DNA of 53,883 nt from Algiphilus sp. GTDB lineage: Bacteria > Pseudomonadota > Gammaproteobacteria > Nevskiales > Nevskiaceae. The position numbers were made by a program, and so were the translations under genes. The stretch is from NCBI GenBank assembly GCA_022763315.1, contig JALEHA010000010.1, positions 1 through 53,883 on the forward strand, read 5' to 3'. The notes beneath the pieces are model-generated. The model was not told where the DNA came from and searched no databases. It saw nothing but the letters and a program-made list of their open reading frames with translations. Numbering within the stretch: the stretch's first letter is position 1; each line of letters starts with the position of its first letter. Below, piece by piece: positions 34,658 through 43,827 of the stretch.

Positions 34658-36319
34658 TCAGCGGTCGCGCAGTTGTTTGCGCAATACCTTGCCGACGTCG
34701 GATTTGGGCAATTCCTCGACGAAGACAATGCTGCGTGGCAGCTTGTAGCGGCTGAGCCGGCTTTCACAGAAGGTGTATATCTGCTCGGCACTGAGGCTCT
34801 CGTCGGCGCGCACTACATAGAGCTTGACCGCTTCGTCGGTATCCGCATCCGGAACCCCGACACAGGCGCATTCGCGCACGCCGTCGCACTGGATCGCCAC
34901 TTCCTCGACCTCGTTCGGATAGACGTTGAGGCCGGACACGATGATGACGTCCTTGCATCGGTCGATGATGCGGATGAAGCCTTCGGCATCGATGGTAGCG
35001 ATGTCTCCGGTCCGCAGATAGCCATCCTCGGTAAAGGCCGCACGCGTGGCCTCGGGGCGTCGCCAGTAGCCGCGCATCACCTGTGGTCCCCGTACGCAGA
35101 GCTCGCCGGCGGTATCGATGCCGAGCTCCCGGCCTTCGGTGCTGCGAATCGATATCTCGGTGGACGGCAGCGGCAGACCGACGCTGCCGTTGTATTCCGG
35201 CGCCGACAGCGGATTCATCGCCACCGCAGGGGCGGCCTCTGTGAGTCCATAGGCTTCGGTCAGTGCACGCCCGGTCACGCTCTGCCACTGGTGGGCCACA
35301 GCCGCCTGCACCGCGGCGCCGCCGCCCAGGGTGAACTTCAGCGTGGAGAAATCGATGTTGCCGAATCCGGGCGTGTTGAGCAGGCGGCTGAACAGCGTAT
35401 TGACGCCGGTGATGGCGGTGAAGTGGCGGCGCGCCAGCTCCTTGACCATGCCGGCACGGTCGCGTGGGTTGGCGATGAGCGCGTTCTCCGCCCCAAGGCT
35501 GAAGAACACCAGGCAATTGGCGGTGAGCGCAAAGATATGGTGCAGCGGCAGAGCGGTAAGGATGCGTTCGCGGCCTTCCTCCGCCCAGGGGGCGATCCAG
35601 GCGCGCGCCTGCATGACATTGGCCACCATGTTGCCGTGGCTCAGTTCCACCCCCATCGGCGCGCCGGTGGTGCCTCCGGTGTACTGCAGGAAGGCCAGGT
35701 CCTCGTGGGTCAGCACGCAGCGGTTGAACGGCTGGCTGTGGCCTCTGGCCAGCGCCACCCGAAACGGGACATGACCGCGGATGCGCCACGATGGCACCGC
35801 CCGCATCAGATGGCGCACACGCGCGTTGACCAGAATGCGGCGGCCCAGCGGTTGCAGATCCCCGACCGATGTCGTGATCACCTGTGCGATCTGAACATGC
35901 TCGAGCACGCGCGACAGCGTGTGTGCATACGGTTCGGCAACCACTACGACGCGAGCGCCGGAATCCTCCAGCTGCGCGCGCAGCTCACGCTCTGCGGCCA
36001 TCGGATTCAGGTTGACGATGACGATGCCGGCGCGCAGTGCGCCAATCATGGCGACCGGATACTGCAGCAGGTTGGGCAGCATCAGGGCGATGCGGTCTCC
36101 CTTGGCCAGACCCAGACGGTTCTGCAGGTAGGAGGCGAAGTCCTGGCTCAGGCGGTCGACATCGCCGTAGCTGAGTGTGGCGCCCAGATTCTCGAAAGCG
36201 ATGCGGTCCCGGTGCGCAACGATGGCGCGCTCAAGAATGTCGACCAGCGAGGTGTAGCGGGCGATATCAATCTCCGCAGGCACGCCTTCCGGGTATTGGG
36301 GTAACCAGATCGCTTCCAC
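34658..36319 (-). CDS. AMP-dependent acyl-CoA synthetase, FadD-like, with altered P-loop
   Basis: 553-residue ANL-superfamily protein resembling long-chain fatty acid-CoA ligase: LMLPNLLQYPVAMIGALRAG, LPLHHIFALT, EAYGLTEAAP, RTGDIATID, SGLNVYPNEVEE and the C-terminal PKSDVGKVLRKQL with the catalytic Lys. The phosphate-binding loop reads YTGGTTGAPMGVELSH; family members have TTGxxKG, so the Lys is replaced by Met (ATG instead of AAG). The A8 hinge also reads DRCKD where GRxKD is usual. Activity may be reduced or specialised. Not next to other beta-oxidation genes. Confidence 0.88.
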   Translation of the reverse strand: MEAIWLPQYPEGVPAEIDIARYTSLVDILERAIVAHRDRIAFENLGATLSYGDVDRLSQDFASYLQNRLGLAKGDRIALMLPNLLQYPVAMIGALRAGIVIVNLNPMAAERELRAQLEDSGARVVVVAEPYAHTLSRVLEHVQIAQVITTSVGDLQPLGRRILVNARVRHLMRAVPSWRIRGHVPFRVALARGHSQPFNRCVLTHEDLAFLQYTGGTTGAPMGVELSHGNMVANVMQARAWIAPWAEEGRERILTALPLHHIFALTANCLVFFSLGAENALIANPRDRAGMVKELARRHFTAITGVNTLFSRLLNTPGFGNIDFSTLKFTLGGGAAVQAAVAHQWQSVTGRALTEAYGLTEAAPAVAMNPLSAPEYNGSVGLPLPSTEISIRSTEGRELGIDTAGELCVRGPQVMRGYWRRPEATRAAFTEDGYLRTGDIATIDAEGFIRIIDRCKDVIIVSGLNVYPNEVEEVAIQCDGVRECACVGVPDADTDEAVKLYVVRADESLSAEQIYTFCESRLSRYKLPRSIVFVEELPKSDVGKVLRKQLRDR

Positions 36320-36386
36320 GACGAACGCTTTCCTAGGTGTGAGGGCAACAAGCTATGGCGCCCAAGCGCCATGTCGGGCGCGCAGC

Positions 36387-37724
36387 CTACCCTTTGCCGG
36401 CCGGCTCGTGAAGCCAGCTGCGCAGGTCGGTATGGTCGAACTGCGCTTCCACGGCCGCATCCACGCGGCTGAGTACCTGTTCTGCCTGGTGGATGGCGGG
36501 GGCGCCGCTGGCCCGCGCGGGATAGGTGTCGGGATGGCCGGTGCGGAGGGTTGCCCACAGCTCGGCGAGCGTCAACGACTCCGGCGCCCGCGCCGGTAGG
36601 ATGCGCGCCGGTATGTCGGCAGTCTCGGCGAGGATGCCCTTCCTGATCAGCGCATCGATCACCGGGTCGACGTATTCCGAAGGCGCGGCCAGGGTGCGCG
36701 CCAGTTCATTGCGCGTGGTCGCTGGGCGGCCTTGCTGATGGCGCCGCACGGTCTCCGCGGCGATGGCGAGGCCAATGCGTTCGACCAGCCGTGGCGGCGC
36801 TGAGCGGTCGCGTCCGTGCCGCTGCACATTTTCCGGGTGCCCCAGATAGAAGCTGAGTTGACAGCCGAGCAACAGAATCAGCCAACCGACATAGAGCCAG
36901 ATCAGCAGGAAGATGAGGATGGCGAAGCTGGAATAGACCGCGTTGTAGTTGCCCGAGGAAGCGACAAAGGAAGCGAAGCCCATGCTCGCTGTCTGCCACA
37001 ACACGCCGGCGAAGAGGCCACCACCGAAGGCGGCGTGGAGCGGCACGCGCGTATTCGGAATGAAGCTGTACAAGAAGGTGAAGACGCCGATGATGATGAG
37101 ATAGGGCGTCAGGCGTGCCAGCAGGAACACCAAGGTGCCAAAGGGCTCGACGCTGGCAATGGTCTGCACGACGGCGCTGTTGAGCACCGAGGCGGTAATG
37201 CCGACCGATAAAAAGACCGCAAAAGGCCCGATGATCAACACCGACAGATACTGGCTGAAGCGGACCGCGAAGGTGCGCGGCTGATGGATGCGCCAGATCC
37301 AGTTGAAGCTGGCCTCCACCTTCTGAATCAAAGAGACGGCGGCAAACAGCAGAAGTCCGATGCCGAGCGAGCCGAGCACGCCAACCTGAATGTTCTCGAC
37401 GAAGCCGATGATGTTTTGGGTGACTTCATCCGCGCGTTCGCCCAGTGGTGCGAGAAACTGCTCCAAGGCCGGTTTGAGTGCGTTGTGGACCCCCATCGCC
37501 TTGAACAGCGAAAAGGCCAGCGCCAGCATCGGGACCAGCGATAGCAGGGTGGTGTAGACCAGACTCATGGCGCGCAGCGACAACTCGCCGCGCGCGAAGT
37601 CGCGCACCAGCATGACGGCGTAGCGCGACACCATCACCAAGGCGCGATGCAGTCGATGTTCGTGGACGCTGTCCCACAACCAGGTCTGTAGCGCCGAGGC
37701 GCGCTCCCCTAGCGCCAGCCGCAT
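36387..37724 (-). CDS. YihY/BrkB family inner membrane protein with C-terminal winged-helix part
   Basis: 445 residues with six to seven membrane helices of the YihY (formerly RNase BN) family: SLVYTTLLSLVPMLALAFSLFK, FGTLVFLLARLTPYLIIIGVF, RVPLHAAFGGGLFAGVLW. Residues after about 310 form a soluble winged-helix-like domain (TTRNELARTLAAPSEYVDPVIDALIRKGIL). Function unknown; RNase activity is no longer attributed to the family. Start chosen at ATG 37724. It diverges from the second phasin. Confidence 0.88.
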   Translation of the reverse strand: MRLALGERASALQTWLWDSVHEHRLHRALVMVSRYAVMLVRDFARGELSLRAMSLVYTTLLSLVPMLALAFSLFKAMGVHNALKPALEQFLAPLGERADEVTQNIIGFVENIQVGVLGSLGIGLLLFAAVSLIQKVEASFNWIWRIHQPRTFAVRFSQYLSVLIIGPFAVFLSVGITASVLNSAVVQTIASVEPFGTLVFLLARLTPYLIIIGVFTFLYSFIPNTRVPLHAAFGGGLFAGVLWQTASMGFASFVASSGNYNAVYSSFAILIFLLIWLYVGWLILLLGCQLSFYLGHPENVQRHGRDRSAPPRLVERIGLAIAAETVRRHQQGRPATTRNELARTLAAPSEYVDPVIDALIRKGILAETADIPARILPARAPESLTLAELWATLRTGHPDTYPARASGAPAIHQAEQVLSRVDAAVEAQFDHTDLRSWLHEPAGKG

Positions 37725-37744
37725 GCGGTCACCTGCGCGGGTGC

Positions 37745-37784
37745 TTGACAAAAACCGAGGGCTTGCATATTGTGCGTCGCACAA
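37745..37784 (+). promoter_or_regulatory. Phasin-2 promoter with overlapping operator palindrome
   Basis: TTGACA (37745-37750), 17-bp spacer, TATTGT (37768-37773). The -10 overlaps the perfect dyad TTGTGCG T CGCACAA (37770-37784), built like TTTTGCA A TGCAAAA upstream of phaP. Further TTGCA/TGCAC elements sit on both sides (37763-37767, 37789-37793). PhaR is the natural candidate repressor; this is inference. Confidence 0.65.
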
Positions 37785-37869
37785 AATGTTGCACCGCAAC
37801 AGAAAGGACCTTTCGCAAGGTCCGGTTTGAAATCGTCAGTCATTTGCGCACATCGCAGGAGTGGTAACC

Positions 37870-38364
37870 ATGAACTTTGAAACGGTTGTGAACGACGTCA
37901 AGACCCGCGTCGAAGATGTTAGCAATCGCGCCCAGAACGTCGCCGAGTTGTCTCTGGAAACGGCCAAGAAGGCGAACGGCATCGTGGTGCCCACGATGCA
38001 GAACATTTTCGAGAAGCAGACCAGCGCCGCGCGCGAGCTCTTCGAGAGTGGCCGCACCAGCTTTATCAAGGTCCGTAATGACGGCCTGAAGGCGGTGGCC
38101 GCCAACCCGGCCGACTACCTGCCGGCCGGCCGCACGGTCGTGGTCGATGCCTTCAGCGCCTCGGTCGATCTGACCACCAAGGCGGGTACGGAGCTTGCCG
38201 AAGTCCTGCGCAAGGCGTATGAAGACGCGCTGGCCAGCATCAATGGCAAGAAGGTGGCCAAGCCCGCCGCCAAGAAGACGGCGCGCAAGGCTTCCAGCGC
38301 GCGCAAGACCGCGAGCAAGTCCACCGCTGCCAAGAAGAGCGCGGCCACCAAGGCCAGCGCCTGA
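37870..38364 (+). CDS. Phasin with histone-H1-like C-terminal tail
   Basis: 164 residues. Residues 1-120 are amphipathic helix of phasin type (MNFETVVNDVKTRVEDVSNR, NIFEKQTSAARELFESGR). The last 40 or so residues are Lys/Ala/Ser-rich (KPAAKKTARKASSARKTASK and on), as in PhaF-type proteins that link granules to the chromosome. The ATG has AGGAG eight bases upstream; a GTG nine bases earlier is less likely. It is a single-gene unit with its own strong promoter and terminator, 14 kb from the main pha locus. Confidence 0.85.
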   Translation: MNFETVVNDVKTRVEDVSNRAQNVAELSLETAKKANGIVVPTMQNIFEKQTSAARELFESGRTSFIKVRNDGLKAVAANPADYLPAGRTVVVDAFSASVDLTTKAGTELAEVLRKAYEDALASINGKKVAKPAAKKTARKASSARKTASKSTAAKKSAATKASA

Positions 38365-38412
38365 GCACGGCGCTAGCGCCGCCGGCCTTCGGGTCGCGGC
38401 GCTGATCGTGTG

Positions 38413-38444
38413 AAAGGGCATGCCGACTGGCATGCCCTTTTTTT
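38413..38444 (+). terminator. Strong intrinsic terminator of the phasin-2 gene
   Basis: AAAGGGCATGCC, 4-nt loop, GGCATGCCCTTT, then four more T. Stem of 12 bp and a seven-T run; the A-run in front also permits termination from the minus-strand side. Confidence 0.95.
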
Positions 38445-38474
38445 GTGGTTGATCGCTATCCGGCTGAGGGATGA

Positions 38475-38789
38475 CTACGACTCGTCATCGCTGCGTGCAC
38501 CGCTCTTGCGGGCTCCACCCTTGCGCGCCGCCTGCTGACGCCGCCGTTCTTCGCGCTCTTCGGCTTCCACGGCCTCGACCCCGTCCATCAGCTTGCGCCA
38601 GGCCTTGTTCTTGCGCAGCGAGCTGATGTTCTGCCGCACGAAATCACCGGGATGAAAGGTCTCGCTGGCGTCACCGACCTTGTCGCGTAGGTACGCAAGA
38701 ATGTCTTCCTGCAATCCGGCGACATCCGGCAGTCCGAGAAAACGGCGCAGTTCTTCCGGTTTGACGTCAATTTCGATGCGGATCTGCAT
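38475..38789 (-). CDS. DUF6489-like small protein
   Basis: 104 residues starting MQIRIEIDVKPEELRRFLGL, with the PEELRRFLGLPDVAGLQEDI pattern I associate with the DUF6489 family, and a charged C-terminus rich in Glu then Arg/Lys (EEREERRRQQAARKGGARKS). Function unknown. Family members are often seen near PHA-associated genes, and here it faces the phasin gene across the terminator. Confidence 0.7.
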   Translation of the reverse strand: MQIRIEIDVKPEELRRFLGLPDVAGLQEDILAYLRDKVGDASETFHPGDFVRQNISSLRKNKAWRKLMDGVEAVEAEEREERRRQQAARKGGARKSGARSDDES

Positions 38790-38879
38790 GCTGGTCTCCT
38801 GCTCCCCTACGTCGGGCGCTAGCGGGCTGGTCGCGCCCGCCTAGCATAGCGCGGCCCTGCACCGGCCGCGCCACTGGCT

Positions 38880-39782
38880 TCAAGCACGGGGCGTTGCCAT
38901 CAGCCGACGCTCGGCTTCGGCATAGCGCGCCGCGGTGTTGCGGACCACTTCGTCGGGTAGATCCGGCCCCGGAGGGGTCTGATCCCAGTCGATGTTCTCC
39001 AGATAGTCGCGCACGTACTGCTTGTCGAACGAAGGCGGGCTGCCGCCGACACGGTAGTCGGCTTGCGGCCAGAAACGGGAGGAATCCGGCGTCAGCACCT
39101 CATCGATCAGTACGATCCGCCCGCTGTCGTCCAGGCCGAATTCGAATTTGGTGTCGGCAATGATGATGCCGCGCTCCAGCGCGTAACCGGCGGCTTGCTT
39201 GTACAACCAGATGCTGAGTTCGCGGACGCGTTCCGCAACGTCGCCGCCGACGCGTTCGGCCGCCGCTGCAAAGGAGATGTTCTCGTCGTGGGCGCCCTGC
39301 TCGGCCTTGGTGGCGGGCGTGAAAATCGGTTCCGCGAGCTTTTCCGCCTGGCGCAGCGACGCCGGCAGCGCGACCCCGCAAACGGTGCCGGCGCGCTGGT
39401 ATTCCTTCCAGCCGCTACCGGCGAGGAAACCACGTACCACAGCCTCGATCGGAAGCGCATGCAGTCGGCGCACGACCTGCGCCCGACCGGCCACGCGGGC
39501 GGCTTCTTCCGCGCGCAGTTTCTCCGCTGGATCGATATCGGTGAGGTGATTGGGTACCACATCGCCGAAGCGCTGCATCCAGAAGGTGCTCATCCGCGTC
39601 AGGACAGCCCCCTTGCCCGGGATCGGCTGCGGCAGGATGACATCGAAGGCCGACAGCCGGTCGGTCGTGACGATCAGTAGATGGCTGTCATCCCAGGCGT
39701 AGACATCCCGTACCTTGCCCTGGTGCACCAGGGGCAGACTCGTGATGCGCGACTCGGAGAGCGCGGCGGGTGCGTCGGACAT
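38880..39782 (-). CDS. purC: Phosphoribosylaminoimidazole-succinocarboxamide synthase
   Basis: SAICAR synthetase of purine synthesis. 300 residues, the longer form of the family. HQGKVRDVYAWDD is the nucleotide-binding start, RGFLAGSGWKEYQ and ADTKFEFGLDDSG the conserved core, and LTPDSSRFWPQ the end region. The start MSDAPAALSESR was chosen; it diverges from rpe with about 96 bp between them. A -10-like CACAAT faces each gene. Confidence 0.95.
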   Translation of the reverse strand: MSDAPAALSESRITSLPLVHQGKVRDVYAWDDSHLLIVTTDRLSAFDVILPQPIPGKGAVLTRMSTFWMQRFGDVVPNHLTDIDPAEKLRAEEAARVAGRAQVVRRLHALPIEAVVRGFLAGSGWKEYQRAGTVCGVALPASLRQAEKLAEPIFTPATKAEQGAHDENISFAAAAERVGGDVAERVRELSIWLYKQAAGYALERGIIIADTKFEFGLDDSGRIVLIDEVLTPDSSRFWPQADYRVGGSPPSFDKQYVRDYLENIDWDQTPPGPDLPDEVVRNTAARYAEAERRLMATPRA

Positions 39783-39878
39783 GCAGGAACTCCCGAACCA
39801 GGCCAAGGGCTGGGCATTGTGCCTTTCTCTGTGCCATGAGTGGCCCTCGTGCCGGGGATGCAGGCACAATTCCGGCCC

Positions 39879-40568
39879 ATGAATGCCTCCCCACTTCCTC
39901 CCCGCATCGCGCCGAGCATCCTGTCCGCCGATATGGCGCGTCTCGGCGCCGAGGTCGACGCCGTGCTCGCTGCCGGCGCCGATATGGTCCATTTCGATGT
40001 TATGGACAATCACTATGTGCCGAATCTCACCTTCGGCCCGGTGATCTGTCAGGCCTTGCGCGACTATGGCGTCACCGCCCCCATCGATGTGCATCTGATG
40101 GTCGAGCCGGTCGACGCACTGGCGCAGGAATTCGCGCGGGCCGGCGCCAGCATCATCACCTTCCATCCCGAAGCCACGCGCCATGTTGATCGCAGCCTGG
40201 CTGCGATCCGCGACGCCGGCTGCCAGGCGGGCCTGGTGTTCAATCCGGCCGCGCCGCTGGACGTGCTCGATTGGGTCATGGACAAGGTCGACATGATTCT
40301 GTTGATGTCGGTGAACCCCGGCTTCGGCGGGCAGCGCTTCATCCCCTCGGCGCTGGACAAGCTGCGCGCCGCCCGCCGTCGCATTGAGGACTCGGGCCGT
40401 GATATTCGCCTGGAGATCGATGGCGGCGTCAAGGTCGACAACATTGCCGAAATCGCCGCGGCCGGGGCCGATACCTTTGTCGCCGGTTCGGCCATATTCG
40501 GCGCCAGCGACTATGGTCGGGTGATCTCTGAGATGCGCGCTGCCATCGCCAGCGTGCACAGCGTCTGA
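39879..40568 (+). CDS. rpe: Ribulose-phosphate 3-epimerase
   Basis: TIM-barrel, metal-dependent epimerase interconverting ribulose 5-phosphate and xylulose 5-phosphate. [29 protein letters not shown] (metal His and Asp), [20 protein letters not shown] and EIDGGV are all present. 229 residues from the ATG at 39879. Its stop overlaps the trpE start (TGATG). The gph gene common between rpe and trpE is missing. Confidence 0.96.
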   Translation: MNASPLPPRIAPSILSADMARLGAEVDAVLAAGADMVHFDVMDNHYVPNLTFGPVICQALRDYGVTAPIDVHLMVEPVDALAQEFARAGASIITFHPEATRHVDRSLAAIRDAGCQAGLVFNPAAPLDVLDWVMDKVDMILLMSVNPGFGGQRFIPSALDKLRAARRRIEDSGRDIRLEIDGGVKVDNIAEIAAAGADTFVAGSAIFGASDYGRVISEMRAAIASVHSV

Positions 40569-42001
40569 TGGCCGAAGCCACTCGCAAGAGCGTCGTCCGC
40601 GCGCTGCCGGCAGACCTGGATACGCCGGTGGGCGTCTACCGCAAACTGGCCAACAGCCCCTTCAGCTATCTGTTCGAGTCCATGCAGGGCGGCGAGCGCT
40701 GGGGGCGCTATTCCTTCATCGGCTTGCCCGCGCGTGAGGTGCTGCGCCTTAAGGAGGGGGTCGTCACCCGCTCGATCGACGGCGTCGTGGTGGAATCGCT
40801 GACGCCCGACGCGCCCATGGCCTGGTTGCGGGACGCCGTGGCCGAAACACCGATCGAGCGCGATCCGCGTCTGCCGCGCTTTGACGGCGGCTGGGTGGGC
40901 TACATCGGGTACGACTGCATTCGCTATGCCGAACCGCGGGTCGCCTGCGCGAATCCGGATCCGATGGGCCTGCCGGAGGCCCTGCTCATGAAGAGCGAGG
41001 ATCTGGTCATCTTCGACAATCTGCGCGGTCTGCTCTATCTGGTCACGCACTGCCGCAGCGACGATGCCGAAGACGCGAAGCGGGCCGAGGCCCGTCTAGA
41101 CGCCTGGCAGGCACGGTTGTCGGAACCGGCCAGCGCCGACTACCGCATGGCAGCCGACGATGCGCCGGTACCCGCATTCACCTCCGGCATGAGCCAGTCC
41201 GATTTCTGCGCAGTGGTGGAGCGCATCCGCGCGTACATCCGTGCCGGCGACGTCATGCAGGTGGTGCCCTCACAGCGTCTTTCGGCCCCTTTCACGCATC
41301 CGCCGCTGGACCTGTACCGCGCGATACGGCGGCTGAATCCGTCGCCCTACCTCTACTGCCTCAACCTGGATGACCACCACGTCGTCGGCAGCAGCCCCGA
41401 GATCCTGGTGCGTGTCGAAGACGGCGATATGCACGTCCGGCCCATTGCCGGCACCCGGCCGCGCGGCGCTACCGAGGAAGAGGATCGACGCCTCGCCGAG
41501 GAACTGCTCGCCGACCCGAAGGAGCTGGCGGAGCATCTGATGCTGATCGACCTCGGACGCAACGATGTCGGCCGCGTGTGCGAGACCGGCAGCGTGCAGT
41601 TGACCGAACGCATGCTGATCGAGCGTTACAGTCATGTCATGCACATTGTGTCTAATGTGGTGGGACGTCTGCCGCGGGGCACGCATCCACTGGATGCCCT
41701 GATGGCGGCCTTTCCCACTGGAACCCTGTCGGGCGCCCCCAAAGTACGTGCCATGGAGATCATCGAGGAAGTCGAGCCGGTGCGGCGTGGCATCTATGGT
41801 GGTGCGGTCGGCTACATCGGCGGCGGTGGCAATCTGGACATGGCGATCGCCATCCGCACCGCGGTCATCCACGATGGTCAGGTGCATGTGCAGAGTGGCG
41901 CCGGCGTCGTCGCCGACTCGGATCCGCATACCGAATGGGTCGAAACCATGAACAAGGCGCGCGCTATGTTGCGCGCGGTGGGCGAGGCGACGTCCGTTTA
42001 A
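40568..42001 (+). CDS. trpE: Anthranilate synthase component I
   Basis: Makes anthranilate from chorismate using ammonia supplied by TrpG. 477 residues. The N-terminal part carries the Trp-feedback element (SPFSYLFESMQGG); the catalytic part has PSPYLYCLN, RPIAGTRPRG, DLGRNDVGRV, FPTGTLSGAPKVRAMEII and YGGAVGYIG. Coupled to rpe. It is separated from trpG by about 8.8 kb. Confidence 0.96.
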   Translation: MAEATRKSVVRALPADLDTPVGVYRKLANSPFSYLFESMQGGERWGRYSFIGLPAREVLRLKEGVVTRSIDGVVVESLTPDAPMAWLRDAVAETPIERDPRLPRFDGGWVGYIGYDCIRYAEPRVACANPDPMGLPEALLMKSEDLVIFDNLRGLLYLVTHCRSDDAEDAKRAEARLDAWQARLSEPASADYRMAADDAPVPAFTSGMSQSDFCAVVERIRAYIRAGDVMQVVPSQRLSAPFTHPPLDLYRAIRRLNPSPYLYCLNLDDHHVVGSSPEILVRVEDGDMHVRPIAGTRPRGATEEEDRRLAEELLADPKELAEHLMLIDLGRNDVGRVCETGSVQLTERMLIERYSHVMHIVSNVVGRLPRGTHPLDALMAAFPTGTLSGAPKVRAMEIIEEVEPVRRGIYGGAVGYIGGGGNLDMAIAIRTAVIHDGQVHVQSGAGVVADSDPHTEWVETMNKARAMLRAVGEATSV

Positions 42002-42040
42002 CCCTCATTCCAGCCGCGCCGCGGCGCGCGTCAAGGTGTC

Positions 42041-43327
42041 ATGCAATCAGCTCAGCGTAGTTCCGCGATGCGTCTGCTGGTCCGCCTCATGGATGGGCTG
42101 GCCGCGGTCGGTGTGCTTCGGCCCGCATTGGATCCTGACCGCCTCGTTGCGCGCGCCCGTCGCCGCACCGGGCTGGAAGACCTCGGCGAGGGCTTCGACG
42201 AGACCGGCCTGCGGCTGTTGCTCGAAGGCTGCCAGGAGGATGCCCACCTGCACGCGCTGGGTGCGCTGGCCGCGCGACAGGATGTATTGACCATGCTGTG
42301 CAACCGCCTGCGCATGGTGGACGAGCGCAGGCGCTGGCCTGAGATCGCCGAGCAGCGTATCCAAGCGCCGCTGTTCATTACCGGCCTTCCGCGCAGCGGC
42401 ACGACCTTCCTGCACCGACTGCTGGCGCAAGATCCGCAGCATCGCTCGCCGGCCGCGTGGGAACTGCTTTATCCCTCGCCGCCACCGCGTATCGAGACGG
42501 CGACGACCGACCGCCGCATCGCCAAGGCGCGGCGAAGCATCGGCTGGTTGCATCTGCTTGCTCCGGCCTTTCGTCACATTCACGAGGTAGGGCCGACCTT
42601 GCCGGAGGAGTGCATCGCGGCCATGGGTCACTGCTTTGTCAGCGAGCGCTTCCCGGCGATGTACCGAATCCCGCGCTATGAGCGCTGGTTTGACGCGCTA
42701 TCGCTCGACGCCGCCTACGCCGACCACCGGCGTATGCTGCAGCATCTGCAATGGCGCCACCCGGCGCCGCACTGGCTGCTCAAAGCGCCGGCGCATCTGT
42801 TCGGGCTGGATGCGATCTTCAACACCTATCCCGATGCGCGCATCATCCAGACCCACCGCGACCCAGCACGCAGCCTGGCCTCCTGGGCGAGTTTCGTGAC
42901 GACCTTGCACGGCGCCTTCAGCCACCGCGTCGATCCCATGGAAATCGGGAACAACGTGTCAGCGCGCTGGCAGCATGCCCTTGAGCGCGCCCTGCAGGCG
43001 CGAGCGCAACGCCCCGGCGGTGGCTTCATTGACGTGCACTATGACGCACTAGTTGCCGACCCGATGGGCACCGTGCGTGCGATCTACCGCCAGCTGGAGC
43101 GACCGTTGTCGGCCGAGGCGGAGGCCGCCATGCAGCATTTCCTGCGTGATGAGAGCAAGGAACAGGCCGGCCGGCATCACTATGCGGCGGGCGATTTCGG
43201 GTTGGATCCGGCGCGCGAGCGGCAGCGCTTCGCCTTCTACATTCACCGCTTCGGCGTCTCCGAGGAGCCGGTCCCCCAGCGCAGTCGCATCGGCGCCGTC
43301 GGCACGGGGCGGCGCCGGGCCGCCTGA
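42041..43327 (+). CDS. PAPS-dependent sulfotransferase family protein (type 1/3)
   Basis: 428 residues. The 5'-phosphosulfate loop is GLPRSGTTFLHRLL (115-128), and the 3'-phosphate motif is IIQTHRDPARSLASW. These define the Sulfotransfer_1/3 group; the acceptor is unknown. The start MQSAQRSS is weakly supported (AAGGTG three bases upstream); an ATG ten codons in is possible. 39 bp after trpE and ended by a hairpin. Confidence 0.85.
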   Translation: MQSAQRSSAMRLLVRLMDGLAAVGVLRPALDPDRLVARARRRTGLEDLGEGFDETGLRLLLEGCQEDAHLHALGALAARQDVLTMLCNRLRMVDERRRWPEIAEQRIQAPLFITGLPRSGTTFLHRLLAQDPQHRSPAAWELLYPSPPPRIETATTDRRIAKARRSIGWLHLLAPAFRHIHEVGPTLPEECIAAMGHCFVSERFPAMYRIPRYERWFDALSLDAAYADHRRMLQHLQWRHPAPHWLLKAPAHLFGLDAIFNTYPDARIIQTHRDPARSLASWASFVTTLHGAFSHRVDPMEIGNNVSARWQHALERALQARAQRPGGGFIDVHYDALVADPMGTVRAIYRQLERPLSAEAEAAMQHFLRDESKEQAGRHHYAAGDFGLDPARERQRFAFYIHRFGVSEEPVPQRSRIGAVGTGRRRAA

Positions 43328-43331
43328 AAGG

Positions 43332-43356
43332 GCGGGACACCGGTATGGTGTCCCGC
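43332..43356. terminator. Hairpin between convergent sulfotransferase and DUF4168 genes
   Basis: GCGGGACACC (43332-43341) and GGTGTCCCGC (43347-43356), 10-bp perfect stem, 5-nt loop. On the minus strand it is followed by CCTTTC, on the plus strand by ACAAAG. Probably serves both convergent genes. Confidence 0.7.
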
Positions 43357-43367
43357 ACAAAGCACAG

Positions 43368-43757
43368 TTACTGCGCCGACTGAATGCGTGAACGCAGCGC
43401 TTCGTCGTTCTGCGCGGCGCGCGCGATCTGGTTGTATTTCTGAACGCTCAGGCCGGAGGACTTGACCGCGGCCACCATCTCCTCCTGAGCCTTGCGGCGG
43501 GTCTCCTGCATGGCCTGCTTCGACTCGGCCTCCTGCATCTTCGGCGTGTAGGTCTTCCCGATCTCGGCAACCTCGGCCTGGGCCTCGGCAAAGTTCGCAA
43601 TCTGCTCGTCGGTGACTTCAAGCGCCTCTGCCTGAGGCGCTGCGCCTTCTTGACCGGCCTGCGCGCCGCTCTGCTGGGCGATAGCGCCGCCGGAGGCGCC
43701 CATGGCGACCGCGAGTGCAGCAGGGGCGAGTAAGCGGCTGGCGTTCCATTGCTTCAT
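43368..43757 (-). CDS. DUF4168 domain secreted protein
   Basis: 129 residues: a signal peptide (about 1-27, ending AIA) then a helical Glu/Gln/Ala-rich domain with VTDEQIANFAEAQAEV and the end SVQKYNQIARAAQNDEALRSRI, which is the DUF4168 pattern. Periplasmic, function unknown. It diverges from the sigma factor operon and may share its ECF-type promoter palindrome. Confidence 0.85.
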   Translation of the reverse strand: MKQWNASRLLAPAALAVAMGASGGAIAQQSGAQAGQEGAAPQAEALEVTDEQIANFAEAQAEVAEIGKTYTPKMQEAESKQAMQETRRKAQEEMVAAVKSSGLSVQKYNQIARAAQNDEALRSRIQSAQ

Positions 43758-43827
43758 TGCGATACTCCTCTAGATTCAAGTGTTCGTGGTACGCGACCAC
43801 GACCCAAGCACACCGCTACGGCGGCAC

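Noticed and set aside
38880-40559. A 559-residue frame extending purC upstream across rpe.
   Set aside because: Only the last 300 residues match SAICAR synthetase; the rest is antisense to rpe.
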